This document shows positions 33,815-46,139 of a stretch of 64,000 bases of DNA, piece by piece. Made by a program: the position numbers and the translations under genes. A model generated the notes under the pieces. It was not told the DNA's origin, did no database searches, and was given only the letters and a program-made list of their open reading frames with translations. Every line of letters starts with the position of its first letter. The stretch's first letter is position 1. The stretch is from Kuschelorhynchus macadamiae (taxonomy: Eukaryota > Arthropoda > Insecta > Coleoptera > Curculionidae): NCBI GenBank assembly GCA_030620095.1, contig JAUTXW010005178.1, positions 310,001 to 374,000 of the forward strand, given 5' to 3'.

Positions 33815-35095
33815 GGGTAAATTTCTTTTACCCAGAACTTCCCTCGTTGTGAATTTTCCTTTTATTAGGAATTTTTAAGTTTGCCCGAATTTAAGTCAGT
33901 ACATAGTGATTTAGTTACACACATATTTTTATTTAATACGCTCCAATTTATTCCACCAATTGGATTCATACAAATAACTTATTAATGTCCACATATGTCA
34001 CACTTGAATTTTATGTCAATTGAATAAAAGTTAATTTTTTACACTTTATTTGTCCGCCATTTTGTTCCAACATCTTGAATTCGTGCCACAATTTTACCAG
34101 TTTACCCCTATATCACACTTAATGCTTGCACAAAATATGAAATCAATGTAATAAGTACTTTTTCAGGCTGATTTCTTAAATATTTCAGTAGGCTGTTATT
34201 TTGTTTTGTCATATTGGATTCGTACCAAAATGTTACCAGTTCATTTCTATGTAGAACTCAATTTTGTGCAAAATTGGTTAATCAGTTTTTTAAAAATGAT
34301 TTCCTAACATATGACTAAGCCGCCATTTTGTTCCGTCCTATCGGATTTTTACCAGAATGTTACCAGGTCATCCTTATATGTATAGGAGGATTTAGGGCGG
34401 TTCGGACCTCCCCCGTAGACTAACAATAATGAAAGACATAATATTACGAACATATGATATTTTTTAAAATTTTGATTGTTACGGGAATCTGGAGCCCACC
34501 CCGTGAGGGGGCTTTTTTTTTAGTCAACAAGAAAAATTATGAGATGGGACCCCCCCGAAACAGAATAGGAAAGACGCCACTGACTATATGATTTTTAATT
34601 TTTGACCAAAAATTTAAAGTAAATCGGGTAAGTAGTTTTTTAGTTATATCACGAACTGACAGACAGACATACCGACAAATAAACAGAAGGAATTGAGAGA
34701 ACAAATTTTATTTAGCCGCCATTTTGTTCCGCCATCTTGAATCTGTACTACAATTTTGCCAATTCATCTATATATCATAAGTAATTCTTGCAGAAAATAA
34801 ATCATTCTAATAAATAGTTTTTCAGGCTGATTTTTTAAACCTTGCATTAGGCCATTATTTTGTCTCGCCGTTTTAGATTCGTACCAAAATTTTACCACTT
34901 GGTTCCTACATAATGCTTGATTTTCGTACAAAATTTGAAATAAACCGTATTAGTTTTTTAGTAATAATACTTTTACCATTTCACTAGGCTTCCGTTTGTT
35001 CCGCCATTGCATTTTTACCAACATGTTACCAGGTCTTCCCCATATAAGCCTCGATTAGGTACCTACCATACTTCCCTTTTACGAGGGAAGTAAAA
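33815..35095 (-). repeat. GGCGG dispersed repeat family, copy F
   Basis: It has the family's two ends in reverse orientation: aacttccctcgttgtgaatt at about 33837 and ttacgagggaagtaaaaac at about 35074. Units contain ccgccattttgttcc (34055, 34320, 34720). The separator is at 34640-34690. Positions about 34381-34590 are foreign to the repeat (gaggatttagggcggttcgg to aagacgccactga) and look like a small hAT-type insertion with an imperfect TATATG duplication. Confidence 0.75.
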
Positions 35096-35761
35096 ACTGA
35101 TTTACTTAAACAAAATCGATTTTTTTTATGTTAAAACCCTAAAAATTTAATTAATCAAATAATTTTTAAAATTTTATTTTTACTTAAGTTTTAGCAATAA
35201 ATTAAGAAATTTAGATGGTTCATGGCACTCTAGATTTAAAAATAAGATTTACTTTTTTTCTGTTATGAAATGTCAAAAAATGACAAGTGAAGGTGTTTGC
35301 ACTCAGAGTGGCGCCCTGTATTAAATAACCTTAAATATATAGAGTGTTCCATTTAAAATTCAAAATTATTGGTCATTTTCGTTTACACCGGAAGTCTAAT
35401 ACGCTGTCAAAGACTCGTTCTAATGTACAAACTAATGATTTTATAGTCGTGTGTCACATGGGAGAAACACTGTAGCGGCAGATAAGATTCTTCGCATCTT
35501 ACTGGATTGAGTGATCCGTAATGTGTCAGAAGTCGACGGTGCAAAGAATGAGTGTTTTAGCAAAGGCGGCTATTCAGGTGAAGTGCTACTTCACCAGGAA
35601 AAATAGACAAGCAATATATCTCTTAAAATTTAAGTTTTTACATTCATTTATTCACCTAATTGGCAAAAAATAAACTGTATATCTCGAATAAATATTATAC
35701 TTGACCGTTGGCGGCATATTTTTTTAAATCTTTCGATCGAACTTTATTATAACAACTGTAA
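35096..35761. other. Unassigned stretch
   Basis: It contains an ACAGGG-type end in reverse (gtggcgccctgtatt, about 35307) and gagtgttccatttaaaa. No gene was recognised. Confidence 0.4.
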
Positions 35762-37816
35762 CAGTGGCGCAAACCGATTCGACTTTGCTGGAGGTGCTAT
35801 GTTTTGTTTATGATTTTCCTACTACGTTGCCATGACAACACGTACGTGATGACGTCGACCGCATGGAAGATTAATGTTAACCAGCGCCATACAACGCTCT
35901 CAGAGAATTGCTAACGCAGTACACTACACCCACGTGTCGTTCAGTTTGGGGTGGTTGTTTACTTTCATTTTCGCGGATTTCGCTGCAACCGGTTAGTTCC
36001 TTTGCAGTTTACTTGACTGTTTTGTGTTATATTTATTTATAGTGTTGTTACAACTTTATTTGGTGTCGGATTTAATAATTTACATTATTGATGAATCCGA
36101 TCACGGATATGGTTTGCATTTTGTTGGAAACACCATTTAATCGATGGAAGGAATAAGATCAGAGTTTCAATCGTCATCCTGGTTTTCGGCGTACAAATGG
36201 TTATGTAGTAGTCAAAATATTACAAAAATTGTTTTGCTGGTCTTGTTTACTAGTTTCCAATAACTATTCAGTACGGAATAAGGAAGGATTTGCAGGTATG
36301 TTAAATATATGAAGGTCTTTACATAAACATGAAGACTCGGCGGAGCATTTAAAATGCGAATTAATGCTAAAAACATTTGTAAAAAATCAAAGCATTATAG
36401 CTGACACTTTAAAAGAAAATGCTAAACTATATAAAATACATTTTAACGAAAACGTCCGGGTAAATAGACTATTTATGTGCTTGGCATTTGACGCAGTTTT
36501 GTACCTTGCAAAACAAGAGTTAGTCTTTCGCGGCCATGATGAGAGCAGCGAGTCAATAAATAGGGGGAACTTTAAAAAACTTTTAGGTTTATTAACATCG
36601 AGAAGTTCCCAAGAACTAAAAGATCATCGCAAAAAAATTAAAAATGTTTTTACTGGTGACTATACCTATTCAAAACTAATTATTAATTAAATTTAATTGA
36701 ATGCATTTCTGATTATTTAAATAATCATGTAAAAAATTAAATAATGAACACACAGTTCTTTTCTGTGAAAGTGGATGACACCACTGATATTACGCAAACC
36801 TCCCAGTGCTCGATAATTTTAAAATACGTTAATTCAGAAGGTTCAGTAGTCGAGAGAATTTATATTCTCTATTGGATCAAATTTTGGACCAATTTGACTA
36901 TAAACATAAATTAATAGGGCAATGTTACGATGGCGCAAGTGTGATATCTGGCCATCTAAATGGCCTTAAAAAAAAAAAAGAAAGCTCCGCAGTTTGACAT
37001 TCATTTTTGGCATATCCAATATAAAACGCTGTCGTGAGGCGCTCTGAAAAAAAAAAGAAATGAACATTTTTTTAATACCATGTTTGATAAAGCAAATTCT
37101 ATTACAGAAATAAATCATTACAAACGTGAGCTTGCTAAGCTTTCACCTGAAGAAATTAGGCCTAAGCATAGAACCCTTTTTTATGAAATATTGGACCATA
37201 TTTTAATGGAAATGACACTAAGCTTTCAAGACTCTGAAAAATTTAAATTTTTATGTTTGGCAGATTCTGCTAAATTTTCCAAATATAGTTTAAATTTTCC
37301 GACTGGCCCGTTTGAAAATTTGTTGCAGTTATATGGGGAAATATTTTTATAAAGTCAACGACAATGACAGTAATTGGAACATATCGCTGCAAGAGCAAGT
37401 GAAAAAATTAATGAAAATAAAGATATTTTAACCAAAGCATATAAAGTGTTTTCCCTTATTTTGACAATAGCGTCAACAAGTGCTTCAGAGGAAAGAAGTT
37501 TTTCTTGCCTCAAAAATGTATAAACTTATTTAAGAAATACAATATCTGAAAAAAGACTTACTTCTCTAGGCAATATTTCAATTCAAAAGGAATGTCTGTA
37601 GGAGATTAGGGCAACTCATCCATTTTATGAGGATGTTATAAATAAATTTGCTGCTATGAAGGATAAGAGAATTGATTTAGTATACAAAATTTAGGTAAGT
37701 CGTAAAAAATGTTCTACCCCTTCCACATATAAAAAAAATTCTGGAAAAAAAATGATTGCTATATTTTCTAGCTTCATTTGCACTTCACTTACTTTTTCTC
37801 CCGCGAGCCGCCACTG
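35762..37816 (+). mobile_element. ZMYM-like hAT element, decayed, about 2.05 kb
   Basis: The left end is cagtggcgcaaacc. The right end is the complement of CAGTGGCGGCTCGCGG, followed inward by agaaaaagtaagtgaagtgc on the opposite strand. No clear 8-bp duplication was found (aactgtaa on the left, tgatttag on the right), so one end may be displaced. It encloses the transposase relic at 36364-37694. This is a different hAT family from the 27-kb and 60-kb copies, with different ends and a diverged protein. Confidence 0.7.
36364..37694 (+). pseudogene. hAT transposase relic (DUF4371 / dimerisation)
   Basis: 36364-36690 reads IIADTLKENAKLYKIHFNEN, then LAFDAVLYLAKQELVFRGHD and SSESINRGNFKKLL, the DUF4371 signature FRGHDES...RGNF. 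36744 onward reads FFSVKVDDTTDITQTSQCSI, containing the first catalytic Asp region. The middle is deleted. 37080-37352 gives AKLSPEEIRPKHRTLFYEIL. About 37440-37560 gives LILTIASTSASEERSFSCL, the hAT dimerisation motif, followed by DKRIDLVYKI at the end. Stops, frameshifts and the deletion make it dead. Confidence 0.8.
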
Positions 37817-39595
37817 TGATTTAGAAATAAACACAGTCACTAGAAGAAAGTTTTATAATAATCTTTAATAAAGAGATAAAACGTACAGTGACTATTATGA
37901 ATATTTCGTATGGCGACAAACCAAAAAGGCTGAACAATCTCTTTCGAAGAGCTTATGCTGAGATCTGAAAGTACTATCAGTACACTACAAAGCATTCTTA
38001 ATATTGGAATATACATCAGAATAAGGGTCATTCAATACTTGAATATGTTTTGAATTTTTAACCAAAAACTTTAAATATTGAATTATTAATGACGTAACGA
38101 ATAGTCTTGGATAATAAAATAAATAAAACATTTAGTAATTTGTTTAAATTACAACGTAATAAGTTCACAAGTTAAATATTTCACTTTCACCTCGTATTTT
38201 TGGTGGTCAAATTTTTTATTTCTTTTTCAAATTTCATTATGATAAAAAAATTGTAATTACAATAATACTCCGCCAGTGCAACGTCTAAGAATTTAACGAT
38301 ATTTAGAGCTAGAAAATATGAGAAAATATCCCGGGATAATTCCACGGCATGACGCACCAATACGAATCTTAAATTGTGTAAAATTCGATAAAAACCAAAA
38401 TTCAATCTTCATAACAGATTTTGCTACCTCAGCGGTTAACTTTTCTAAAGAGCATAACAATTTGATGTCACCGTTTAAAGAGTCTTTATTGAAAATCGTA
38501 CCGCGAGTGTTGAGCATGACAAAACTATTTTAATTTGCGGCCGCGGTATTTATAATTTTATAAAACTTTGATTAGAAAATGGCTTTGAAACGTAAGGTGC
38601 AGAAAATATTTTAATCGCAGTGTTGCCACACCGGAAATTACCAATTAAAAGAAACTGAGGTGACAATTGCGGATTTTAAATTGGCAATTAGTAATTAACC
38701 GCAGCATTATGCTAAGCTGGGATTCAATTAGCTCGACACTGGAAAAATCAGAGCTACAAAGAAAAGGTGCCGAGAATCATTATGTTCTGCGACAGCAACA
38801 TTCCGCTGAATTAAATGGCAGTAGGACTTTTCAGTAAATATTTTTTTTAAATAATGATATATCTGTTTGTAGAATTTATGTAGGCTACCAACAATTACCC
38901 TCTCTCAATAAGAACATTAGATGACACAACTGGAAAAACATAAGAAAATACTACGTTAGATATAGTCCCTAGTATTGTATAATGTAGTTCATGCATTTTA
39001 TTTAACTCTAAGGGGTATGACTTTTCCTAAAAAAAATTTTGCCATTTTATGTGATTAGTATAAATACCTGCATTTGAAAAACTTTATAAATCGAATTTTA
39101 TAGTTGTTTCGAAATGTCAGCTTTGAACATTACTTTTTCCAAAAAATTGTGGGTTATATTTTTTCTGTTCTTTGATGTGTATGCAATATTTTCATGATGA
39201 TTTTAATTCTTAAAGGCAAAATCTAGCTAATTAGTATCAGGTTCTCAACGTTAACCCTAATTTCGTGAAAGCCTATAACGGCGTCCGTTAGGGGCACTTA
39301 TTTCAAAACCCCGTTGAAATAAAGTGCAGGTCGTGCAGTGGCCTATTTTTTTTTCGGATTTCCCATCTAAAAATCGCGGACAAGTCCTCAACGAGCAATA
39401 TCACAGCACAGGATGTCACGTTAAAAATTAAAAATCAGGTAATAAATGAGATAACTTTGAAGACATTTTGCGGAGTGGAAACAACGGCCACTGTGTCCAG
39501 ATAAGACGGGAGTTCGATGGGGTATATAAAAGTGATTCAAAAGTATATCAAACCCTGCTGATTTAAATAACTTTTTTTGGTGCGTTTTTACAAAA
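37817..39595. other. Unassigned stretch
   Basis: There is no gene. Overlapping frames on both strands at 38187-38533 have no motif and mirror each other. It may include old unique DNA. Confidence 0.45.
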
Positions 39596-39599
39596 TATT

Positions 39600-41270
39600 T
39601 CTAATTGTTATCATAAAATACATTATTATAACCATAACAGATATAACAATTTTACTTTAAATTTGGCAGAAATATCAGATGTTCATACAATATTAAACAA
39701 TGTCAAGGCTAAAGCCACAGGAATTGATGAAATATCGCCTTTAATTTTAAAATATTTTAGTCCGTTTATTGACAAATTTGTTACACATATAATTAACTGT
39801 TCCATAGAATCAAGTTACTTTTGTGACCTGTGGAAAATATCAATATGAAAACCATTGGCAAAAGTTGTGAATCCCAAAAATTTTAATGACCTGAGAATAA
39901 TAAGCATTTTACCGGCCCTGTCTAAAATTTATAAAAAAGTGTTATATAACCAAGTTTACGAGTTTTGTGTAATAAATAAAATAATTCCTGATAGTCAGTG
40001 TGGTTTTAGAAAGAAATTTAGTACTTCTGTAGCCTTAACAAACGTGATTGAAGATGTTGCTCGCGCCTGTGATAAAAGACTTAACAGTATTGTAATATTA
40101 TTAGACTTTTCTAAGGTGTTCGATACTATTACTCATAATCTTCTTATTTCCAAGCTAAAATATTATTGTTTCCAGGAGGATTCATGTTTAATTTTTACCT
40201 CTTATCTTTCTAATCGTCACCAGAAGATATTTTCGGATAATAAGTACTCAGACGAAATTCAAATTAAATCTGGCGTGCCTCAAGGCTCAATATTAGGCCC
40301 ATTAGTGTTTTTGATATATACTTCAGATATTTTAAAATCTTTAAATTACTGTAAGGTACAGGCATATGGGGATGATAAACAGGTTTATTATTGTTTTGAT
40401 TTTGATCATTTTGTTAAGTCGGAAACCAGGATAAATGAAGATTTAAAAACATTAACCCAACTTGCTGATGATCATAACCTAAAACTTTACCATTCGAAAT
40501 CGTATCTTATATTATTTGGTAGCAAAAATAAAGTAGAATTTCTTAAAAATAATATTAATATTACCATAAACAACATAAAACTCTCAGTCGCTGATTGTGC
40601 AAGAAATTTAGGCGTTATTATTGATGATGATCTAAGATTTCGAAATCATTTGAAAAAATGAATACAAATATAATAATAGACATATTTTAAGTTTTAATTT
40701 AAAAAAATGCTTTGCGAGTTGTTAATTCTCTCAAATTTTAATTATTGTGATTTTGTGTATGGATATTGTTTGGACATGGAGGATAAGTCCCGAATTCAAA
40801 GAGTTCAGAATGCCTGTGTTCAGTTCATCTTTGGTCTTAGAAAATCTGATCATATATCTCGATATTGCTCTGAATTGAATTGGCTAAGGATGGATTCGCG
40901 CAGGATTCTTCACTTTAGTATATTTTTAATTCAAATTTTGAGGGAATCTGATGCCCCTTCCTCTTTACGTGAACGTCTCATTTTCCGGACTAATACTCAT
41001 GCTGTTTTAGAGATCATTTTCTTATCAAGCAGTTGTTTCTCATATAGTTCATTACCTACCGATTTATTGAACTTAAATCTTAATTTGTTTAAAAGTAAAT
41101 ATAAGAAGCATCTATTAGCGTTGCAATGTAATTGATATGTTTTGTTATATGATTCAGTGTGTGAATGTCCATCGGTCCGTCCCTTTTTCTATTGTTCCGT
41201 TGTCTGCGTTCTAAAGGCGTTTGACAGTAAAAACATATAAATAATGTTTAATAAACATTTTACATCTATT
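39600..41270 (+). pseudogene. LINE reverse transcriptase, best preserved copy
   Basis: It opens with AEISDVHTILNNVKAKATG and IDEISPLILKYF. After one stop (39846) the main frame 39855-40661 (268 aa) carries DLRIISILPALSKIYKKVLY, IPDSQCGFRKKFSTSVALTN, VILLDFSKVFDTITHNLL (first catalytic Asp), SGVPQGSILGPLVFLIYTSD and YGDD at 40365-40376 (Ala to Gly variant of YADD). It then has HNLKLYHSKSYLILF and ARNLGVIIDDDLRFRNH. A short deletion at 40662-40706 breaks the frame. 40707-41135 gives ILSNFNYCDFVYGYCLD, SRIQRVQNACVQFIFGLRK and ELNWLRMDSRRILHFSIF. 3' sequence extends to about 41270. The N-terminal endonuclease is absent, so it is 5'-truncated. Confidence 0.88.
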
Positions 41271-41762
41271 TTTATATTGTCTTTCAGGTTATTTGCCATT
41301 AAAATTATTAATTAATTAAGAAACTTGAAATTAATAAATATGTCTTTTGTAGTTTTAACATGGTTCCGTAGAGTATTTGTCCTTTTGTCAGGTAGCCTGG
41401 TCTTGCCAGCTGTTGCTTTGATAGGCATGTCAGAATAAGCAGATAAGTAGTTTAAATTTGAATTTGAGAAATTTGCAAATATCTCACTGAATACTTTGAG
41501 GGTCGGTGAAAATTGATATACAGTATGGTATGTAGGTATGTACATATTATATATGTTTGTGTTTTATATTAATATATCGACACTTAATCGGAAAAAGGGC
41601 TTACTCCATCAAAGTTAGATTTTACAAGAAAGACAAAATATTGTAAAATTTTAATTTTTTGGAAAAAAAATTATAGACATTTGTAAAAAGCAAATAGTAT
41701 TTAGGTTTCAAAATATTTTTGTGGTAGTATCTATAAATTTACTAAAAATTTAAAAAATGTTG
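41271..41762. other. Unassigned stretch
   Basis: No gene was recognised. The minus frame 41312-41545 lacks motifs. Confidence 0.4.
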
Positions 41763-42249
41763 ATTAGGTCTTATTACCTTCTCCGACTTAATTTAGAATT
41801 TGTTGAGTATGTGGGTCAGGCCCATTGGCTTAGGTCTTTTTTGCCTAAAAATAAAAAATTCATTCAATGTTTTTTTGGTTTTTTATTTTGAGATAAAAAA
41901 TGCGTGGGTAACAACTGAAACATCATATTTTAATGTAAAAACTTGTGTAAATTATTTAGTGAACCGAAAATTCTAATTTAAAGATAAATATTTTGTTAAA
42001 TTGTGTCACAAATTCACATTTTCTGAGTGAATAAATGAATTGTACTCAGCATGACATTGTTTTGAAATAATGTTTTTCAAACACATTTCTTCAATGCTCT
42101 TAAATTTTTTTATTGATATTGATAGCGGGCATCGTACAAAAGATTTAAATAGTTTTGTTTTCTTGTGGGGCGATTCTCAATGCTTATGAATTTGTATTCA
42201 CCTTCTTAAGAACATTTAAAACGTATTTCATCGGAACCTTTTACACATA

Positions 42250-43740
42250 CGATTTTACGAATATCCAAAAATCTAACTAAGTACTAATAAAGGATTGTAG
42301 AGATTTCGTTGCATTCTCTTTTTCCATCTATTTCGCCCCACAAAAAAATGGTAACCATTTTGAGTGCCTCTTTCTTATATGGTTTCGTTGTAAACGGCAT
42401 ATCGATTATAATAAAAAAATGGCATATCCAGTTCCATGAAGTGTCCCCAACACCTTTTGCATGTCAAAGCTACAACCGAAGAAACCATCAATATTGGATT
42501 TCTTTTGATCTCTTAGGTGATTGGGTTTTGGTTGAATTTTTTTCGGAAGTATGTTTTTCATATTTTAATCGCTCTTCTTCGGTAGCTTTATCATTCTAAA
42601 AACCAACACCCACATTTATCTTTCTTGGGCATGTGAAAACTAATATTAAAATGATTGGTGAATATTTTTCTAAATAAGGAAGGGCTCAAATACTCATAAT
42701 TTATTTACTCTATAAATTGTGGTACACCACAATTTATAGAGTTTAAACAATCTTGATATATTTTTAAACTCTAATGGTAAATACGTAAATACTTTTTATT
42801 TGAGCTTCCCCGACAACAGGGCGCTTTAATATAGTTCACACATCCTTCATAATTTTCAGGTTTAGTTTTATTTATAGGAACTGTACTATTGCCTCTTTGA
42901 TCTTTTTTTGGAGTCAAGATTTTTGTTTTATTTATTTTTAAATTTCTTACCGCTTCTTCTTTAATATTAAAGGTTGCCAGCATAAACTGTCAACATATTT
43001 TTTGGTAAAAACTAAAACTTTGGAATTATCCTTCTGCTGTTTTCTTTTTTGTATATACTCTTTTTTTGTTAAGAACTTCTATGCACGACAGAAGAAATGC
43101 ATTTTGTTGTTGTCCAATATTCTTGAAAGACTATTTTTCTATCTTCCTCAGAAAAATTTCAATTGCAGTTATGTTAAAAGCAGTACAGGGGTTCGTTTGA
43201 ATTGACTTGCCAGGTATTAGTTTTCTTTTTAATGAAGTGTAAGCTTTACCCTCTGCCCTATTTTGCTTTGCAGTTTTCCGTTTATTTCCTCTTTGGAGTT
43301 TTCTCTCTCCTTCTTCCCCCACTGTTCCTAAAAAATCGTCAGGTTTCTCAGTAACTAATTCTTAGTCTTCAATATTTTGATTATTTTTATTTGTGTTGAC
43401 AGATTTTACCTTTTTTAATTTCTCTGACAACTTATATAAACTCATATTATCCTCACTATTATTACTTTGCAGATCAGCTTCTTCTTCAATAAGTTGTTTT
43501 TCTCCATTTGTTTGACTCTCGCATTGTCGATAAGTTTGAGGCCAATCTTCGCAACTGTCGGCACTGATATCACATTCTGGATTATAGTTTAAATTTTCTA
43601 TCATCAATAAATCGTTATTATGATTATTCTGAGGTTTGATTTGTTTGGGTTCAGTACATAAAATATTCTCATTAGGGTTCTGAATATTGTCCGATAGCGT
43701 ACTTTCTAAATTATTTAAAATTAAGTCTGTACATTCTTGA
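42250..43740 (-). pseudogene. Insect transposase-like gene relic (unclassified family)
   Basis: From the 5' side: an acidic segment (43362-43607) with ADSCEDWPQTYRQCES; then TAKQNRAEGKAYTSLKRK and LIPGKSIQTNPC (43131-43322). A decayed stretch follows with WQPLILKKK-type residues and LATFNIKEEAVRNLKINKTK (42771-42983). The 3' part reads SFDMQKVLGTLHGTGYA, AVYNETI, ERGTQNGYHF and FLWGEIDGKRECNEISTIL (about 42300-42480). This order (GKAY, KSxxxNPC, a FDLQKVL block, YN.T.Y, then LWGE..G.RG.NEI) is what I know from many uncharacterised insect proteins ending in a GQNKN motif, thought to be transposon-derived. The GQNKN part is not visible. Numerous stops are present. I cannot name the superfamily. 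Confidence 0.55.
42707..42742. repeat. Perfect 17-bp inverted repeat, 2-nt spacer
   Basis: The sequence actctataaattgtggt is followed by ac and its exact complement. It lies inside the transposase-like relic, between its two better conserved parts. It is long for chance and may be a recent hairpin or an excision scar. Confidence 0.8.
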
Positions 43741-44460
43741 AGAGCGTTATGGTCGAAAGTATGTTAAGCTAAGAATAATAGTTTTTCTGTTCTCGATTTA
43801 TACATATACTTGAATTTGCAAATAATAATAACGCATAAAGCCCTAAGCCACACAAAAAACCTCGAGGACCTAAGCTACAAAGTCAATTTTTGCTAAAAAT
43901 GCCTTACTTAGACATTGAAAATTTATTGAAATATATTGAAGTGATTTGATTGCTCTCATATTGAAAAAACAAGCGCTACAAATAAATAGAATAGTTTTAA
44001 CTGTGCTTACATCAATATATTTAAGTAGTTTTCGCTATTTTGTAAAAACGAAAACACACATTTCAAATCACAAAAGGCGGTAGCAAACACCTGTTTATTA
44101 TGACTTGATAGGAGTCAGCAGTGCTATCAACGTAAATAAAGCATATAATTACCAACGACAGAAACATTTAAAAATAAATAAAAAACCCTAGTATGTAGCT
44201 TAGGCCATTGTGACACAACAAACATAGGTTTTTGCGTTAACAATTAGTGGGTTAGGTCTTTCTGCGCAAAAAATAAATCCTACATTTTGGTTATCAGCTG
44301 ATGTTTTTGCTTAAGAACTGTGGCTTACAAAATGCATTTCTATATTGTTAGATTAATTTCTGTATGGTGTGGGTTAGGACTTGGGCGTTCAACGTAGAAT
44401 AATAACGCTTACATGGTGATGCTAATAACTCATTTTGACCAATTTTAGGTTAGGGTTAGG

Positions 44461-46139
44461 CCCTTTTGCAGTTTAGATGTCGATACAGTAGAAGCAATGC
44501 GGTCCGAAGTAGTAGTTTCTAGTAATCGGAAGATTCAACAGCAGCTTTTATTTATTTTTTTTACATTAAGTACTGAACATTTTTTTGTAATTTTTGAAAC
44601 TGTTGTGGGCTATAATCATCAGTGACCATGAAGGGTTTCAGATATTTTGATAACAATTAATATGCATTTTATTTATACTGTGCGGATTAGAAATTAAATA
44701 TTTTGGTCAAAGCTTGTGTGTTATACGTAGATAAAGGCATGTAGAGGCTCTTAATTGTTTAAAGCATTCTGATTTGAGAGTTACAAAATGTTCTCTTAGT
44801 GAAAATTTTAGGCGGTTAAAAATATAGATTTGATTCTTTCCATTAAGACCATTAACCTAACATATTTTTACTTTCCCATATAACAGCCAATATATTGTAA
44901 TATATTATAGGGGTAGTATATATAATAATATTCGAGAACATTTTTCAAAAATTTAAATTGGGTTTTTTCTATGCTTTAGAGGCCTAGGAACACGAAAACA
45001 TACTTGTGGAAAAAAGTTATAATGCGTTTATAGATGTATTTACACAAATTTCGTGCCAACGATAACTTGAGAACATTCAGACCAAATTGGTTTCAAATTT
45101 GCACCATATATAGTTTGAATCAGTGTTTAGCGGGAATTTTGGGAGTCATGTAGATCTTCGATATTTTTGACAGGTATCATAACGAAAAAAAATCATATTT
45201 TGAGAACACATGAACCCATAACAATTATATTGAAAACATATATAGTTGGGATAATTTATTTTGAAATTGTGAAAATTATTGACATAGATACTTCATTTTT
45301 ATCGTTTACCTATGTTTTAAAAAAATATATAATATTGTATAATACGGTTTCAAATATACAAGGCAGCCCTAGGGGGAGGAAAAAACTACCTGAAAAATAA
45401 ATGTAGCCCAGAAACATTAAACATAAAACACGTAAAAAATTAAACCGGCTGAAGCAGTCCCATGAAAAAAAAAATATTTCAAAAGGGTTTAGCATTTTTA
45501 ACAAACGAGGTAATAAATCATCGCATTTCTTCAAATTTTTTAATCAAACACACCAAAGATTCTAGATATCTAGCATTGAAAATCCAAAATCGATATTTTA
45601 AAACGTTTCAAAATTAGACTAAAACAATTTTGGCAGCTGTTAGATTTTATATGTATATATATTTTTTCACTAAAAATTTCATCTAATAATGAAAACCCCA
45701 AATCGATATAAAAAATATATCGGCGGACCACGAAATTACTAACAAAGCTGTAACTTTGTTAAAATAAGTACTATTAACATAAAATTTTGCAGTGATATAT
45801 GATTACTTATGGGGAAGATTTGTGCTGTATAAACAATCGACTGCCGTTTCCGATGTAACCGGAAATGCTATCAACTTTAATATTTTAAATGGAACACCCT
45901 GCATATTGATTTAGTTTTGAATTCTACACTAAATTCTAAAAATAAAACGTGTATCATACCCTATGTCAATTCTTGATAGTTTTCGAGAAAATGTCGAATA
46001 AAACTTTAAAAATTTCAATGAATAATTCTGTTTTTTGGAATTTTGCATAATGCATAGTATTTTTCATATATACGTCTTTATACTTAGAAATGACATTTGT
46101 TAAACTGTCAAAAAATTTCAAGTCAAGTTATTAACTCTG
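44461..46139. other. Unassigned stretch
   Basis: There is no gene. An ACAGGG-type end in reverse (aaatggaacaccctgcata) lies at about 45886. Frames at 45167-45400 (+) and 45310-45534 (-) are AT-driven. Confidence 0.4.

Larger units (their letters stand above)
41763..44460 (-). mobile_element. Unclassified element with transposase-like gene and repeats
   Basis: The gene relic at 42250-43740 is bracketed by copies of a (G)GCTTAGGTC-type motif. They lie at 41763-41770 and 41827-41836 on the gene's 3' side, and at 43841-43850, 43867-43878, 44195-44206, 44247-44258, 44367-44380 and 44446-44460 on its 5' side. Clustered subterminal motifs of this kind are typical of transposase-binding regions. True ends and target duplication were not found, so the element limits are inferred. 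Confidence 0.4.

Noticed and set aside
38187..38533. Three overlapping frames on both strands
   Set aside because: Mutually antisense frames without any motif are explained by local base composition.
44446..44460. taggttagggttagg looks like the insect telomere repeat TTAGG
   Set aside because: It is only two to three units and belongs to a set of GCTTAGGTC-like motifs around the transposase-like relic, so it is not a telomeric tract.
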